From Thoreauomyces humboldtii (lineage: Eukaryota; Chytridiomycota; Chytridiomycetes; Spizellomycetales; Powellomycetaceae), in assembly GCA_027596035.1 (NCBI GenBank), contig JADGJA010000314.1:1-24169 (forward strand): 24,169 bases of DNA. Direction: 5' to 3'. This document shows positions 9,168-18,752 of the stretch, one piece after another (the stretch's first letter is position 1; every line of letters begins with the position of its first letter). Under the pieces are notes generated by a model. The model saw nothing but the letters and a program-made list of their open reading frames with translations, was not told the origin of the DNA and made no database searches. The position numbers and the translations under genes are program-made.

Positions 9168-9330
9168 TGACGTGAATGTCCCGCATGACCTGAGGAGATT
9201 GTGCAATCTCACTCGGAAGATATGGCGCAATCGCTCGCAATCTGCCGTGTGCAGTGCGAAAGGCCTTTTTCCGCACGTTTCGCACAGCTTTCCCTCTTCT
9301 CCCGTCCGAGTCCCAGCGCTCGTATAAATA
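9168..9330 (+). promoter_or_regulatory. TATA promoter with nested palindromes
   Basis: A strong TATA box TATAAATA lies at 9323-9330, so a + strand start is expected near 9353-9362. Upstream, within 160 bp, are TGACGTGA (9168-9175, a CRE/UPRE-like bZIP site), an inverted repeat GAGATTG-TG-CAATCTC (9195-9210, whose core ATTGTGCAAT resembles a C/EBP-type bZIP site), the 10-bp palindrome AAAGGCCTTT (9259-9268), and GTGCGAAA (9254-9261) facing TTTCGCAC (9278-9285). The clustering suggests a regulated RNA polymerase II promoter, yet no protein gene follows. Factor identities are inferred. Confidence 0.55.
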
Positions 9331-9395
9331 GCTGGGGGTCTGTTCGCTTCCCCCGTCCTTTTTTCCTTACCCCCCACCCACTTTCCTCACTGGCC

Positions 9396-9425
9396 TTCGG
9401 ACACTTTCGGACACTTTCGGACACT
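9396..9425 (+). repeat. Three perfect copies of a 10-mer, TTCGGACACT
   Basis: Head-to-tail copies at 9396-9405, 9406-9415 and 9416-9425, shortly after the presumed transcription start. Confidence 0.95.
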
Positions 9426-9451
9426 TCTTCTCTCACATACGACGCGTTCCT

Positions 9452-9501
9452 CACACACACACCCGGCCCATACACACACTCCACACACACACACACACAC
9501 A
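9452..9501 (+). repeat. CA microsatellite
   Basis: Two (CA)n runs, 9452-9461 and 9482-9501 (ten CA units), are separated by a CA-rich spacer. They lie within the leader of the candidate non-coding unit. Confidence 0.95.
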
Positions 9502-9648
9502 TCGTCGTCCCCACTCGTCGACCTCGGAGGTCCAAGCACCCATTCCACCTTCCAATCCTTCGCCGACGGACACCAGCATACACCACAAGCACACGTCGAC
9601 CTCGATCAAGCCGGTCTTTCGCCGGCACTGCGCATTCGCTACCCTCTG

Positions 9649-10263
9649 GTCCCTCTTCGTCGACACGCATCACAACTATCTACCCTCCGGTCCTTCGTCG
9701 TCATCGACCCGCATCACAACTGTCTACCTCCGGTCCTTTCGTCGTCCACAACACGCCAGCCTACTTACCTGTCCAGTCCTTCGCTGTCCTCTTCTCGCGT
9801 CGATCTTCACCGTCTGTCCTTCATCGTCATCACTTTCGCAACCTACCCACCTGTCCAGTCCTCCGTCCTCCTCTACACGCATCGATCTTTTCTTCGGTCC
9901 TTTATCTTCACCACCTTTTCAATCAACCTACCTGTCCGGTCCTTCGTCGACCTCTTCACGCATCGACCTTTACCTTCGCTCCTTCATCGTCAGCACGCCC
10001 CAAAGCCTAAATAGCTCCAGTCCCTCGTCGTCTCCATCCCTTTCGACTCATACCTTCTGGTCCTGCATCGTCCTTCATCACGCATCGACCTTCACCTTCG
10101 GTCCTCCATCATCATCACGCTCCACAGCCTCCGTAGCTGTCCAGCCTCCGTCGTACTCATCACGCATTCAACCCTCGCCTTCCCGTCCGTCGTCGGTCTC
10201 AACACGCATCGACCTTCACCTTCGGTCCTTCATCGTCACCAAACGCATAGCCGATCGACCCTT
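9649..10263 (+). repeat. Degenerate 41-bp tandem array, about 15 units
   Basis: Units starting at about 9649, 9688, 9730, 9773, 9814, 9855, 9896, 9936, 9977, 10017, 10059, 10099, 10141, 10184 and 10224 share CNGTCCTTCRTCGTC, a variable middle, and a CACGCATCGACCTTC-type end. Spacing is 39-43 bp. Two unit types tend to alternate: one ends in CGCATCGACCTTCACCTT, the other in CCTACCTG or GTAGCTG followed by TCCAG. This gives a superperiod of about 82 bp. Looser copies of the CCTTCGTCGTC word continue to about 10700. Confidence 0.8.
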
Positions 10264-10725
10264 CAATGTCAACCCATCTCACCATGCAACTTCCGGTCCC
10301 TTCATCGAGGCCAGCAAGTCTCCATCACCAGTGATCTTCCGTTCCTCGTCGTCATCACGCATCCTTCCGACCTATATCAACATGCATCGTCCCGTCTGCT
10401 TCAGGGCGCTATTGAAACATGCCTCAGCCCAAAGTCCTCACCATGGTCCTCCGTCGTCCTCAACACACTTCGTCGTGACCAGCCCGCAACTGCTTTTCAC
10501 ACCTCAGTGGAGACTAAGGTCCTTCGTCGCCACCACGATTCATCACCAGTGCTCGGTCGTCGCCAAGGCCCTTCATCGATACCAAGCCCGCACCTACTCT
10601 CCACTCCTTGGTGGTGATCAAGTTCCTTCGTCGTCGTCATGGTCCTTCAATGCCTCGAAGCCTTCGCCATTCCGTCAGCCCCACCGCGTCGAGACTCTTC
10701 CGTCGTTCATCAGTTGAGCTTACAG

Positions 10726-10801
10726 GTGGGGTGCCACTCCCCCGCAGCACTCCTTTGCTTGTTCTCGTGCTGAAGCGGAATGCCGTTGTTCTCTCCGGCA
10801 G
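10726..10801 (+). repeat. Intron-like module, copy 1
   Basis: 76 nt bounded by ACAG/GTGGGG and CTCCGGCAG. The 3' half (GTGCTGAAGCGGAATGCCGT, then a pyrimidine run) matches copy 2 at 11092-11162 closely. The shared GTGCTGA may be a branch point. It is either a duplicated intron or a direct repeat. Confidence 0.55.
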
Positions 10802-11091
10802 GCCCAGTCGACTTCAAGTTTCGTCACCCCTGGTCGTCGTCGTCGGTTGACCTTTCCAGCGAGATCCCAAGCGAAGCACACGCCCGCTACCTCCCAAAGC
10901 ACAACGACTTCGACATTTCAGCGAAGCTGGAAGCCAGGTGTGTATTGTCGCACCAGCAGGACCGATCAACCCAGGCGCTAATCGAAGTACAAAGTTTCAT
11001 TTAGCGCGCACATCAGGCACACACCCGCCAAGTCGCTCAAGACCGCTCGTCGTCCTTGAGCTTTGGCCTCTAGTCGTCGCCGCCTTACCAG

Positions 11092-11162
11092 GTGAGGTTC
11101 CTCACCAGCACGTTTTCGCCCGTTCCTGTGCTGAGCCGAAATGCCGTTCTTTCCTCCGGCAG
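11092..11162 (+). repeat. Intron-like module, copy 2
   Basis: 71 nt bounded by CCAG/GTGAGG and CTCCGGCAG, with GTGCTGAGCCGAAATGCCGT before the pyrimidine run. It is the counterpart of 10726-10801, 361 bp upstream. Flanking sequences share only the CGTCGTCCTTGAGCT-type word, so the similarity is concentrated in the module itself. Confidence 0.55.
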
Positions 11163-11760
11163 ATATGTCATGCGTCGACCCGTGTTTCCAACGCAGCCGC
11201 TACCATCCCGGTTCACCGTCCACCATCTCGTCCTCGGCAAGCAGCAAAGGTTTACGTGGCATTCTCCTCCCAAGAGATCGTGGCCGCTCCGCCTTAGGCC
11301 GAACCCTTTCCCGTCACCACACCCGGAATCGAATCTCTACTCCCCTCAAAAGGAGGTGGCTAGATACCCCGGTGTGGCAATGGAGTGGACGGTCAAGCGG
11401 TCGCACAACCTGTTTTCCTCTCCCGCGAAGCGAATCGCGAATCGGGAGAAGAACGGCGCGTGGACCCTTGACTTCCCCCGGACGGGTTTGGGGAAAACGC
11501 CGACGGCCCGAAACGCTTCGATCTCCAACGGTGTGGGCCCTGCTTCCGACCATCGCTGCGATCTTCCCACTTCGGTGGTAGATCAAGACCTCCCCCAGGA
11601 AGTCCAAGACCAAGGACGAATGAATGGACACCAAGGACCGGGATCGAACAAGGAAGCACATGTACACTCTACCAGACGCCGCACACTCTCTTGCACTTGT
11701 AGTCTCTCTCTCTCATGCGCGAAACACTTCTTCTGTACTATATGATTCATATCTCACTTG

Positions 11761-12607
11761 TGCTTGTGCATTTTACATTTTCGAAATATACGATAGATAC
11801 AAAGTTACATGGGACGGCAACTCGCAGGTGTTTACTCTTTGAATCTCAAGCGTCTTCTCGGAACGCGGCACCGGGATACTCACCACAGGTACTCCTTTCG
11901 CCCGGCATTTTCGCAGATGGAACACCGGTAAGAGCAATTCGAAAACCCCGACCTCCGTACCAGCGTCGCGGCGCTACGCCACTCTACGCGCAAAGTTCTC
12001 TCTGTATGACTCTTGCAAGGAATCAGTGGTTCTCCTCTCGTATCATCGGTATCGGGCTTGCCTCTCATTCAGGGGCAGAAGAGTCGACGGTCGAAGCGAC
12101 CACCGAGGGGAGACAACCTCCTACAGCGGTGTCGATGAGCACAGTGGACCAATGGAGTACAGGGAATTCACACGGTACCGCACGCAGGGAAAGCGAGATG
12201 GACCACACCGAAGGAGGAAGATGACGAGATTGTGTGTCGGAAATCAAGGGAGAGGAACGTGGTGTGGTGGTGGGTGTGGGGTAGTCGACCCTGGGGCACA
12301 ATGGTGGAGACCCCTTTTTTTGTCCCTTTTCGCCGCCACCTCACGATGATCTTCCATGAATGATGGAGGGATTGATGAGAAATGCTGAACAATAACTATC
12401 TCTAATGAAATCAAACAAAAAGGGATTATGCATGAAGGAAGGGGGAGTGAGGAGTTGGGAGTTGGGATCTCTATTTGCGACTGTGTTTCTTTGGGCTTTG
12501 ATGGATTTTGTGGTTTGCGGTCCGCAACGGATGGATGCATTGAGTTTCTCTTCCTCCTACAGTAACCCATGATGCCCGGCACGTAGTAACAGTACTCTAC
12601 TCTTCCC
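11761..12607. other. Spacer downstream of NMA111
   Basis: This contains the 3' flank of NMA111 (minus strand) and the possible end of the candidate non-coding unit. Frames here are short and of mixed composition. No gene, repeat or RNA was recognised. Confidence 0.5.
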
Positions 12608-15600
12608 CTACTCGATAACGTTCCGCTTCCACCCAGAGTCAGAGTCGACGTCCCTTACGATCTGTTAACAGAAAGCGAAACATTCAGTGATGTGGGATCG
12701 TGGAAAGACGGCAAGAAATATAATCAATTCTTGTGTCTCACCTCACAGGTCGGCCAGTACCACAGTCCGAGCTTGATGCTCAGGACGCAAGGCACGAGGT
12801 CGAAGCTGATGGTCTTGACCCTCACATAAGTACCATCTTTCAATCCCCGCACAGCGTCCACGAAATCGTCCAGAGTCGTCACGCTCTTCCCGTTGACGGC
12901 CACGACCCACTGGGTCGGCACGATGCCGTACATGTACGAGGGACTTCCCTTCGCCCTCGCCGAGACGTAGATCTTTGACGGGAGGTTCTTGGACTGCTGG
13001 AGGACGGCCCTGTGAGGTTCGTGGAGGACGGCACCGGCCCAGAAGACGACGCGCTTGACGCCCTCGTTGTCGAACTCGGTGGTCGGGACGCGAAGGGACA
13101 TCTCCTGTTTGTTTCGGAGGATCACGACGTCGACCTCGGGTTGCCACGATTCGTCCACCTGGAGTTCCTGGACGCGGGTCACGACGTTTCCAGATATGGA
13201 GAGGATGAGGTCGAGGTCCTTGAGCACCGTGGCCGTCGCGCTGTCGTTCTCGGTTCGACGGACGAGGAAGAGCTGTCGGCGTTCCCCGTTGGCTTGTTGG
13301 ACGCGAGCGACCCATTCGTCCGAGAGACCCATGTGTCGCGCTTGGGACATCTGGAGCGGCGTCACGTCCACGGCGAGGCCCCGTAGTTTTGGGGATCCTC
13401 CTGCCCGGAGGGTCTTGAGGATGGGCTCTACCGCATCTATTCCAATACCCAGATGGTACTGATAGAGGCAATGTCAGCGCTTTGTGGATTTGGCCAGGGA
13501 GGTGCTTGACCTTACCTCGGAATCAACGCCCTGGTTCGTGCGCTCGCCCAGATAGCTTAACCAAAGTCCCTGCACACGACCTTGCGAATCTGCAAGGACA
13601 CCAGCCGAGCACTGCTGGGCGAGAGGGGTGTCAAGGGTGATGGCGTCGAAGTTGATGGCGCGGAAGCGAGGAGTGCCAGAGTATGGGATGGTGACGGCTG
13701 TGATGTCCGTCACGGTAGTTTCGACTCCCACCGGTCGCTGATTGTGGTTCAAAGCGACAAGACTGACGCGGTGACCTTGTCCTAATCGTACGGGGCTGAA
13801 CGGCGCGCTCTTGACTGGCGTGGCGCCAATCAGAGCGGGGTCGTACTGCACGATGGCAAAGTTTTGCGTGGGATGCAGGAATATGGCGTTTCCCGGAATG
13901 ATAACAGAGTCTGCAAATGTAAGGAGGATGTCGCCCATGGTGAAGGGAACAATATTCCGTCCGACGACAACAAGACCCTTCTCGGCGTCGACGACGAGTC
14001 CAGCGCCCATTTTCTGTAAGGACAGGTTCAAATCAGCGGCGTCATGACTGGAGTGAATCAAGACTTCTGCGTACCCGCGATTTCGGGAAACCTTCGATAC
14101 GGCAAGGAATGTACATGCTCACTTTGACCTAATGCCGCGGCTCGTGAGAATCTCCCACTATGTTGCAGCGCGAAAATCAAACGCATACCAGAGAGTGGAA
14201 GAGCGTGGCAGCAGTTCCCAAGCTCTGATCCAGAGTAGCAAAAGTGGCAGTGATCGGCTTCAACGCTTTTGGCGGTGGTGCTTTTCCGAGATCCGTGAAA
14301 TCCCAAAGTCCGGTGGTGTCATTTCGCACGGCTAGCCTGAACCCGCTCCAATGCCGTTCGGCCGTGACTACCGCAACGCTCTTCGAATGCACGTCGAGGA
14401 TCGAGTAGTACTCGACTGGGATGCGCTCTCGATCGGGGATGTCCTTGAAAGCTGCGATGAAGGCGTCGAGGTTGGGAGTAGGCTTTGTGTCGATGGAACT
14501 GATGATCCAGCCGTGGTCGGAACCATCCAGACGGAACATGCCGGACGGTTCAGCAACATAGACGCCTTCGACGGGGACGCAGAACTGCCGTGCGAGCTGG
14601 TACGAGACGTTGTTGAGCTTCGCCCCCCCGACCTCTAGAAATCTGTCTGGCGTGATGCTGTGCAGGTCTTGCACCGTAATCACGACTTCCATGTCTTGAC
14701 CTCCTCGTTGAATCTTGAGCGTGATATTTTGCCCGACGCTATCATCAAGAACTCCTTCCAGCAGCACAAACTTTGTCATGTACTGCCCGTTTATGCTAAG
14801 GAGCACGTCTCCCTCCTCCAAAAATGACGAGGCAGGACCCTTTGGCACGACGGTTTCTGCAACAAGCATGCCAACTTCGGCAGGCAAGATCTTGCGGATG
14901 TGTGCTTCGGTGGATTCCAAAAGACCTAATCGACGAACCTCATCGAAAGGACGGTGCCTAAAAAAGAGGTAAGCAAAATGGATGTCGAACAGACACGATC
15001 CCAGTACATACATGAACTGCGTTTGAATAGTTCCTCTTGGCACAAGCTTCCCCTCCTGAACAAATTTCAGTGCTCTCGCAACGCCTGTTTGCAAGAGAGT
15101 GAGATTCGATGGACCGCGTCCTTTGTTTTCTGATTGAGGAAGGCTTACGGTCGAGTGGGAAGAAGAAGTCTGTCGCGGCACGCATGTGTCCACCCGCCTG
15201 AAGTGCCACGGCCTTTCCTTCGATGCTGAGAACTGGAGATCCCGAAGATCCTCCGCTCGTGCTGGATGCTGCTTGCAAGTAGAACCTACCGGGATCGGAA
15301 CGGTCAAAACGATTATAATGCGGGCATGGCAGAGTAGGGACAAACTCACGTATTGAAATCGTTGTAAGTCAGCTCTCCGTACTCGGGAGCATTTCGATCT
15401 AGTCGGGAGATGGATCCAGCCAGAATAGACAGCTTTTCGCCGGCATCGTTTCTATGGCCAATATGAGCTTATGTCCTTTCATGAAGAGAACCGAAAATTC
15501 GAACTTAGCATACCCAACGACACGGATGTCAAGCCCGACGCGGGCTAGTTCGGGAGCGAGCTCGATCTCGTTGACGGGCATGTAACGGATCTTTGCGGGG

Positions 15601-16249
15601 TCGAACTTCAGGATTCCAAAGTCGTGTACTGGATCCCTGTAAACGGGAAAGACGTCCACCTCCTCATGGTCGTGGAAGACGGCTTCTCCTACGAAGGGTC
15701 CAGCGCATGCAACATGTCGGTTGGTGAGGATAAGTCCCCGCTTTGCGTCCACGACAAATCCTGAGGCTGTTACAGACATGAGAACAAGGATCAATCACCC
15801 GGTGGCTAATAAAATCCGCCCGTCGTGCGGTCGAAGCAGGACTATCGGGCGTGGCGTCGCGCGACGTAGCGCAAGTTGCGCTCCGCACGCCAGGAGCTGC
15901 GAATCTCAAAGGAAAGCTCACCCTCGGACGTATCGGGAGCGTCGGTATCGAAAGCGGCCACCTGAGAGAATCTGATGCTGACGATGGATGTGATGGCCTT
16001 TTCGATGGTATGTTGCCATTGGGGAGGTTGGTGAGCTGCGAAAGCGGGAGTCGCAGGTGGGGCAAGATCGACGAGGATCCCGTTTCCAAGGTCGGTCCGC
16101 TTTGCACTGTTGCTGCCGTTGTTGGCGGGAGCTCCCACGCCGTCGGACCTGCTCCTTTTCCGCTTCTGGGTGATGCCGGTGTCCGAGGTGAGGGTAGCAG
16201 TGGGGGTGGGCTGCATGATGTCGTCGGGGACGGGAGAATCGATGTCCAT
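12608..16249 (-). CDS. NMA111: Nma111-type nuclear HtrA serine protease (double protease, PDZ domains)
   Basis: Nine exons: 16249-15922, 15766-15514, 15451-15350, 15285-15149, 15084-15012, 14957-14189, 14091-13516, 13458-12742 and 12661-12608. The eight introns of 54-155 nt all have GT-AG ends. The 1002-aa product matches the usual length of fungal Nma111/Ynm3, a nuclear serine protease linked to apoptosis-like death and lipid homeostasis. KRKRSRS (about 29-35) is a likely nuclear localisation signal. The first HtrA domain has an intact triad: His127 (ILTNRHV), Asp158 (DPVHDFG) and Ser242 (GGSSGSP). PDZ repeats follow (about 300-520), then a second, degenerate protease-like domain ([16 protein letters not shown] onward, exon 7) and C-terminal PDZ domains ending [16 protein letters not shown]. 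The last exon adds 17 residues to TAG. The least certain join is exon 6 to 7 ([11 protein letters not shown]), where the family is variable. Confidence 0.96.
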
Positions 16250-16498
16250 TGTTACTACACGAACTAGTACAGGACTGGACTGTATGATATGGGCAGGTAG
16301 CAGGCGGTGATGAAAGCTACAACGTTGGGAGAAGACTGTCTCCTTTGCGCTATTTTGGATCTCTCACAGATCAGACCAATGTCCAAGGTCGGAAGTTGCG
16401 TGGGAAAGCGACTGAAAGTGGCTGGGCTTTTCCCCCACCTGTCAAGCTGTCACCCAACACTGATTGTACAGGTAGGATGTAACCTTCCGATGGGAACG
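16250..16498. promoter_or_regulatory. Divergent spacer between NMA111 and the PDCD2-like relic
   Basis: 249 bp separate the two opposite-facing start codons, an arrangement typical of a shared promoter. No clear TATA box or named site was seen. Confidence 0.35.
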
Positions 16499-16925
16499 AT
16501 GACCGCAATACAGCTTGGATACGCAGAGAAGATCCTGAAAGATCCCTTGCCAACCTCCGTTCATGAGATCCCAAGCAGGATCGGCGGCAAACTGGCAGAA
16601 TCCCCAATTGCGCAGCAAAAAAGTACGTGACTTGCTCATCCCAACTGCCAGGTTACAGATATGGTTGAACCGGGACTTTCATCTGATTGCCGAGAAGGCC
16701 ACATTAGGAGTCTGCGAGAAGCGTATGGTGCTTTTCCTCAGATGCACACGCTCCTGGAAGTCTTCGCGATCCACCAGGGAAGGTGAAAGGAAAAGCCTAA
16801 CGGGTATGCTTCTGTCTTCTTTGCAGTTCTACACGCCCGAAGAGAAATCAAAAGAGGCCTTCCATCGTGTCGTCTGCCCCTTTTGTTGAAGGAACGGGCC
16901 ATGCTGTAGGCTGCAGTGGCGGAAC
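16499..16925 (+). pseudogene. Decayed PDCD2/Tsr4-like gene, 5' part only
   Basis: Three blocks in order match the N-terminal PDCD2/Tsr4 domain, a ribosomal-protein uS5 chaperone family. Block 1 (16499-16591) starts with ATG and reads IQLGYAEK... IPSRIGGK. Block 2 (16659-16739) has WLNRDF... GVCEKRMVLFL, like WL-P...C-C-M-LLLQ. Block 3 (16827-16886) has FYTPEEKSKEAFHRVV-PFC, then TGA where a second Cys is expected, then RNGPC in the same frame (16890 on). The lesions are: no canonical GT donor after block 1 (a weak GC donor could give a 64-nt intron), no donor after block 2 (the 87-nt gap is frame-preserving and open), a Leu where the first zinc-binding Cys belongs, the TGA, and no trace of the C-terminal half. 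A working gene with unusual splicing cannot be fully excluded. Confidence 0.6.
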
Positions 16926-17350
16926 TGATATCATTCACGCAAACAACCCTTCACCTGCTGCACATGCAATAGCAGCAGTAGCGACGACGGAAGACGAAGA
17001 TGCACTCTCCGCAACCTTTCCCGTAGAGTTTTTGGTATCATAACACATCGCATCCCATTTCTGCGGGCTCATTGGACAGGTCGCGCAAAGCATCATCAGT
17101 AAACACCTTTGTAAGGACCTAGCGAGAATGCAGCTGTTGGCTAATCGCATGGTACTGGCAACGATTGACAAGGAGCGCAATGGGGATCGTAATTCGGATA
17201 GAGCATCACAGAGGGAGATATGTAGGTCGGTTTGGACAAAGGACGCCATCTGGATTATCCCCCCAAAAGGGCACGAGGTCGATCCAGTTTCATTGACAGA
17301 TCTGTGTTCCCCACCGAACCAAATCGCCATCTCACTCTCAATGCAAATCC
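16926..17350. other. Spacer downstream of VMA6, with a weak minus-strand frame
   Basis: A minus-strand frame from an ATG at 17330 to a stop at 16935 (132 codons) has several Cys residues, a Ser-rich stretch and a weakly hydrophobic tail ending AAGEGLFA, a little like a GPI-anchored protein. It has no signal peptide and directly follows the VMA6 stop codon on the same strand, so it is more likely 3' UTR sequence. I see nothing else here. Confidence 0.3.
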
Positions 17351-18752
17351 TCAGAAGATGGTGATGTAGCTGTTGATGCGCTCCTTCTGCTGTTGAGCAA
17401 TGCACTCTGCGATCCACACGATGTTCCGAATCTCCTGCTCCTTGAGCTTGAGGTACGCGTAGAACACGCCGTACTGGAACTGTCGGGTGAACGACCGCTT
17501 GTTGAGGTGCACCTCGTACTCGAAGAACTTGTCCTCGAGGGATCGCTCGGAGCCGACCGGAAGGTCAAAGAACTGCTTGTAGTCCTGAGAACATACAGCA
17601 GATGATCAGATGGGAGGGACGCTGGGAACGAGACGAGGGCACCAGTAAAGCTTACCGCATAGCTCTCGAGCGCCATTCGCACCTGATCCGAGTCGTCCGC
17701 TCGCGCAAGCTTCAGGGTGCCCTCCGGGTAAAGCCGCCCGCAGGTGGGAAACAGCTTGGCGCGGTCATCCTTGCTCAGCTCCGTATCCAGCGAGTTGAGT
17801 GTAATGTTGATGACCCGTCGGTCCGCTTCGAACTTTCAAAAATGATTGATATGTGCATCAGTGATATGAAACTCTTCGTCACTGAGGCGGAGATCCCTCC
17901 ACACCTGCAGAATTTCGCACATGACATCTCCAGTTGGCCCACCCATACTCTGACAGTACGCGTAAAAGTCCTCCAGGTACGCCTTGTATAGTGTGTTTCG
18001 GATAATCTCAATGTTCATCTCATCAAGGTCCTGTGCTGACAGACACTTTTCGAAGTAAGGTGCTGTAGACAAAGCGTGAGTTCGGATCCATCGACCAGAG
18101 ATTCTGATAACCGAGAACACACTTACCTAGTGGGGACTCGACCATCACCGTGCTGTACAGCTCCGATACGTTGGTGGCAATGCAAAGCGCTGCGATGCCG
18201 TCAAAAAGTCCGAGAGGGTGGCACCGCTCCAGCAGCTCATTCGTGTCGCGTTCGTGCAGGGTGCCAGTGATCAGGAGAATTGTGTTGTCAATCATGTAAG
18301 AGTACCTATCGGCCCAGTAACCGTCGATAAGCCTCGAGCCCAGTAATTGTCCGGCTGCGTTTCCATGCAGTTTCTCCCTTACGTGATGAAGTCCAGGAAG
18401 GTTGATAGAGGCTTCACCGCGTTTGCGCGCATGTATTGAAAGTGGGACACGAGGGTCTCACGCGCCTTATCAGCGATGGTGGTCGTCGCAAGTGGCGACG
18501 GTTCGTTCTGCAGAAAGTTCCCATAGTCCGTGGCTGCCAGCTGCAACTTCAAGTCTGCGGAGTGTCGGGCCGAGTGTGTTCAGCGAGCCGAACTTCAGCA
18601 CTGCAGTTCTCTCGCGCTAGACCCTACGCACCATCCAGAGTCTCGCACTGCGTAAGGTTGATGTAGTTGTTATTCGTAAGTACACCAGCTTTGTAACCGC
18701 GGACCATTGCCTCGAGGAAGCCATCCTCGACATTGAAAAAGAGAGCCTCCAT
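17351..18752 (-). CDS. VMA6: V-type H+-ATPase V0 subunit d
   Basis: Six exons: 18752-18632, 18554-18383, 18305-18127, 18062-17905, 17832-17656 and 17584-17351. They give 346 aa, close to the 345-351 of yeast Vma6 and animal ATP6V0D. The subunit couples the V1 stalk to the V0 ring of the proton pump on vacuole and endosome membranes. Family signatures seen in order are [18 protein letters not shown] at the N terminus, [28 protein letters not shown], the highly conserved [25 protein letters not shown] core (spread over exon 4), CGRLYPEG, and the C-terminal [14 protein letters not shown] ending in I-T-I-F. Introns are 64-77 nt. One donor, CAG/GTGTGG (17904), is weak. It is divergent from TIM8. 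Confidence 0.97.

Larger units (their letters stand above)
9331..11760 (+). ncRNA. Candidate long non-coding transcription unit
   Basis: This starts just after the TATA box and runs through short tandem repeats, the 41-bp array and two intron-like modules, to an AT-rich stretch near 11740-11800 that could hold an end. The + strand is strikingly pyrimidine-rich (CCTTCGTCGTC-type words throughout). The longest + frames (269 and 217 codons) have low-complexity His/Arg/Ser/Pro or mixed composition, shift frame relative to the repeat length (39-43, not a multiple of three) and show no domain. No transcript evidence is available; a fast-evolving protein gene split into small exons, for example around 10802-10936, remains possible. 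Confidence 0.35.

Noticed and set aside
8904..9377. 157-codon minus frame upstream of the TATA box
   Set aside because: No domain, frames disagree with any splice model, and it overlaps the promoter palindromes.
9201..10010. 269-codon + strand frame over the tandem array
   Set aside because: It starts upstream of the TATA box, has low-complexity composition, and repeat units of 39-43 bp keep changing frame, so no repeated peptide is conserved.
11092..11745. 217-codon + frame downstream of module 2
   Set aside because: It begins exactly in the intron-like module, shows no known motif and ends in CT-rich sequence. Kept only as a possibility within the candidate transcription unit.
16887..16889. 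TGA at a Cys position as selenocysteine or a reassigned codon
   Set aside because: The same copy has lost splice donors and another Cys, and TGA serves as the normal stop in VMA6 while TGG encodes Trp in many genes here. Decay explains it better.
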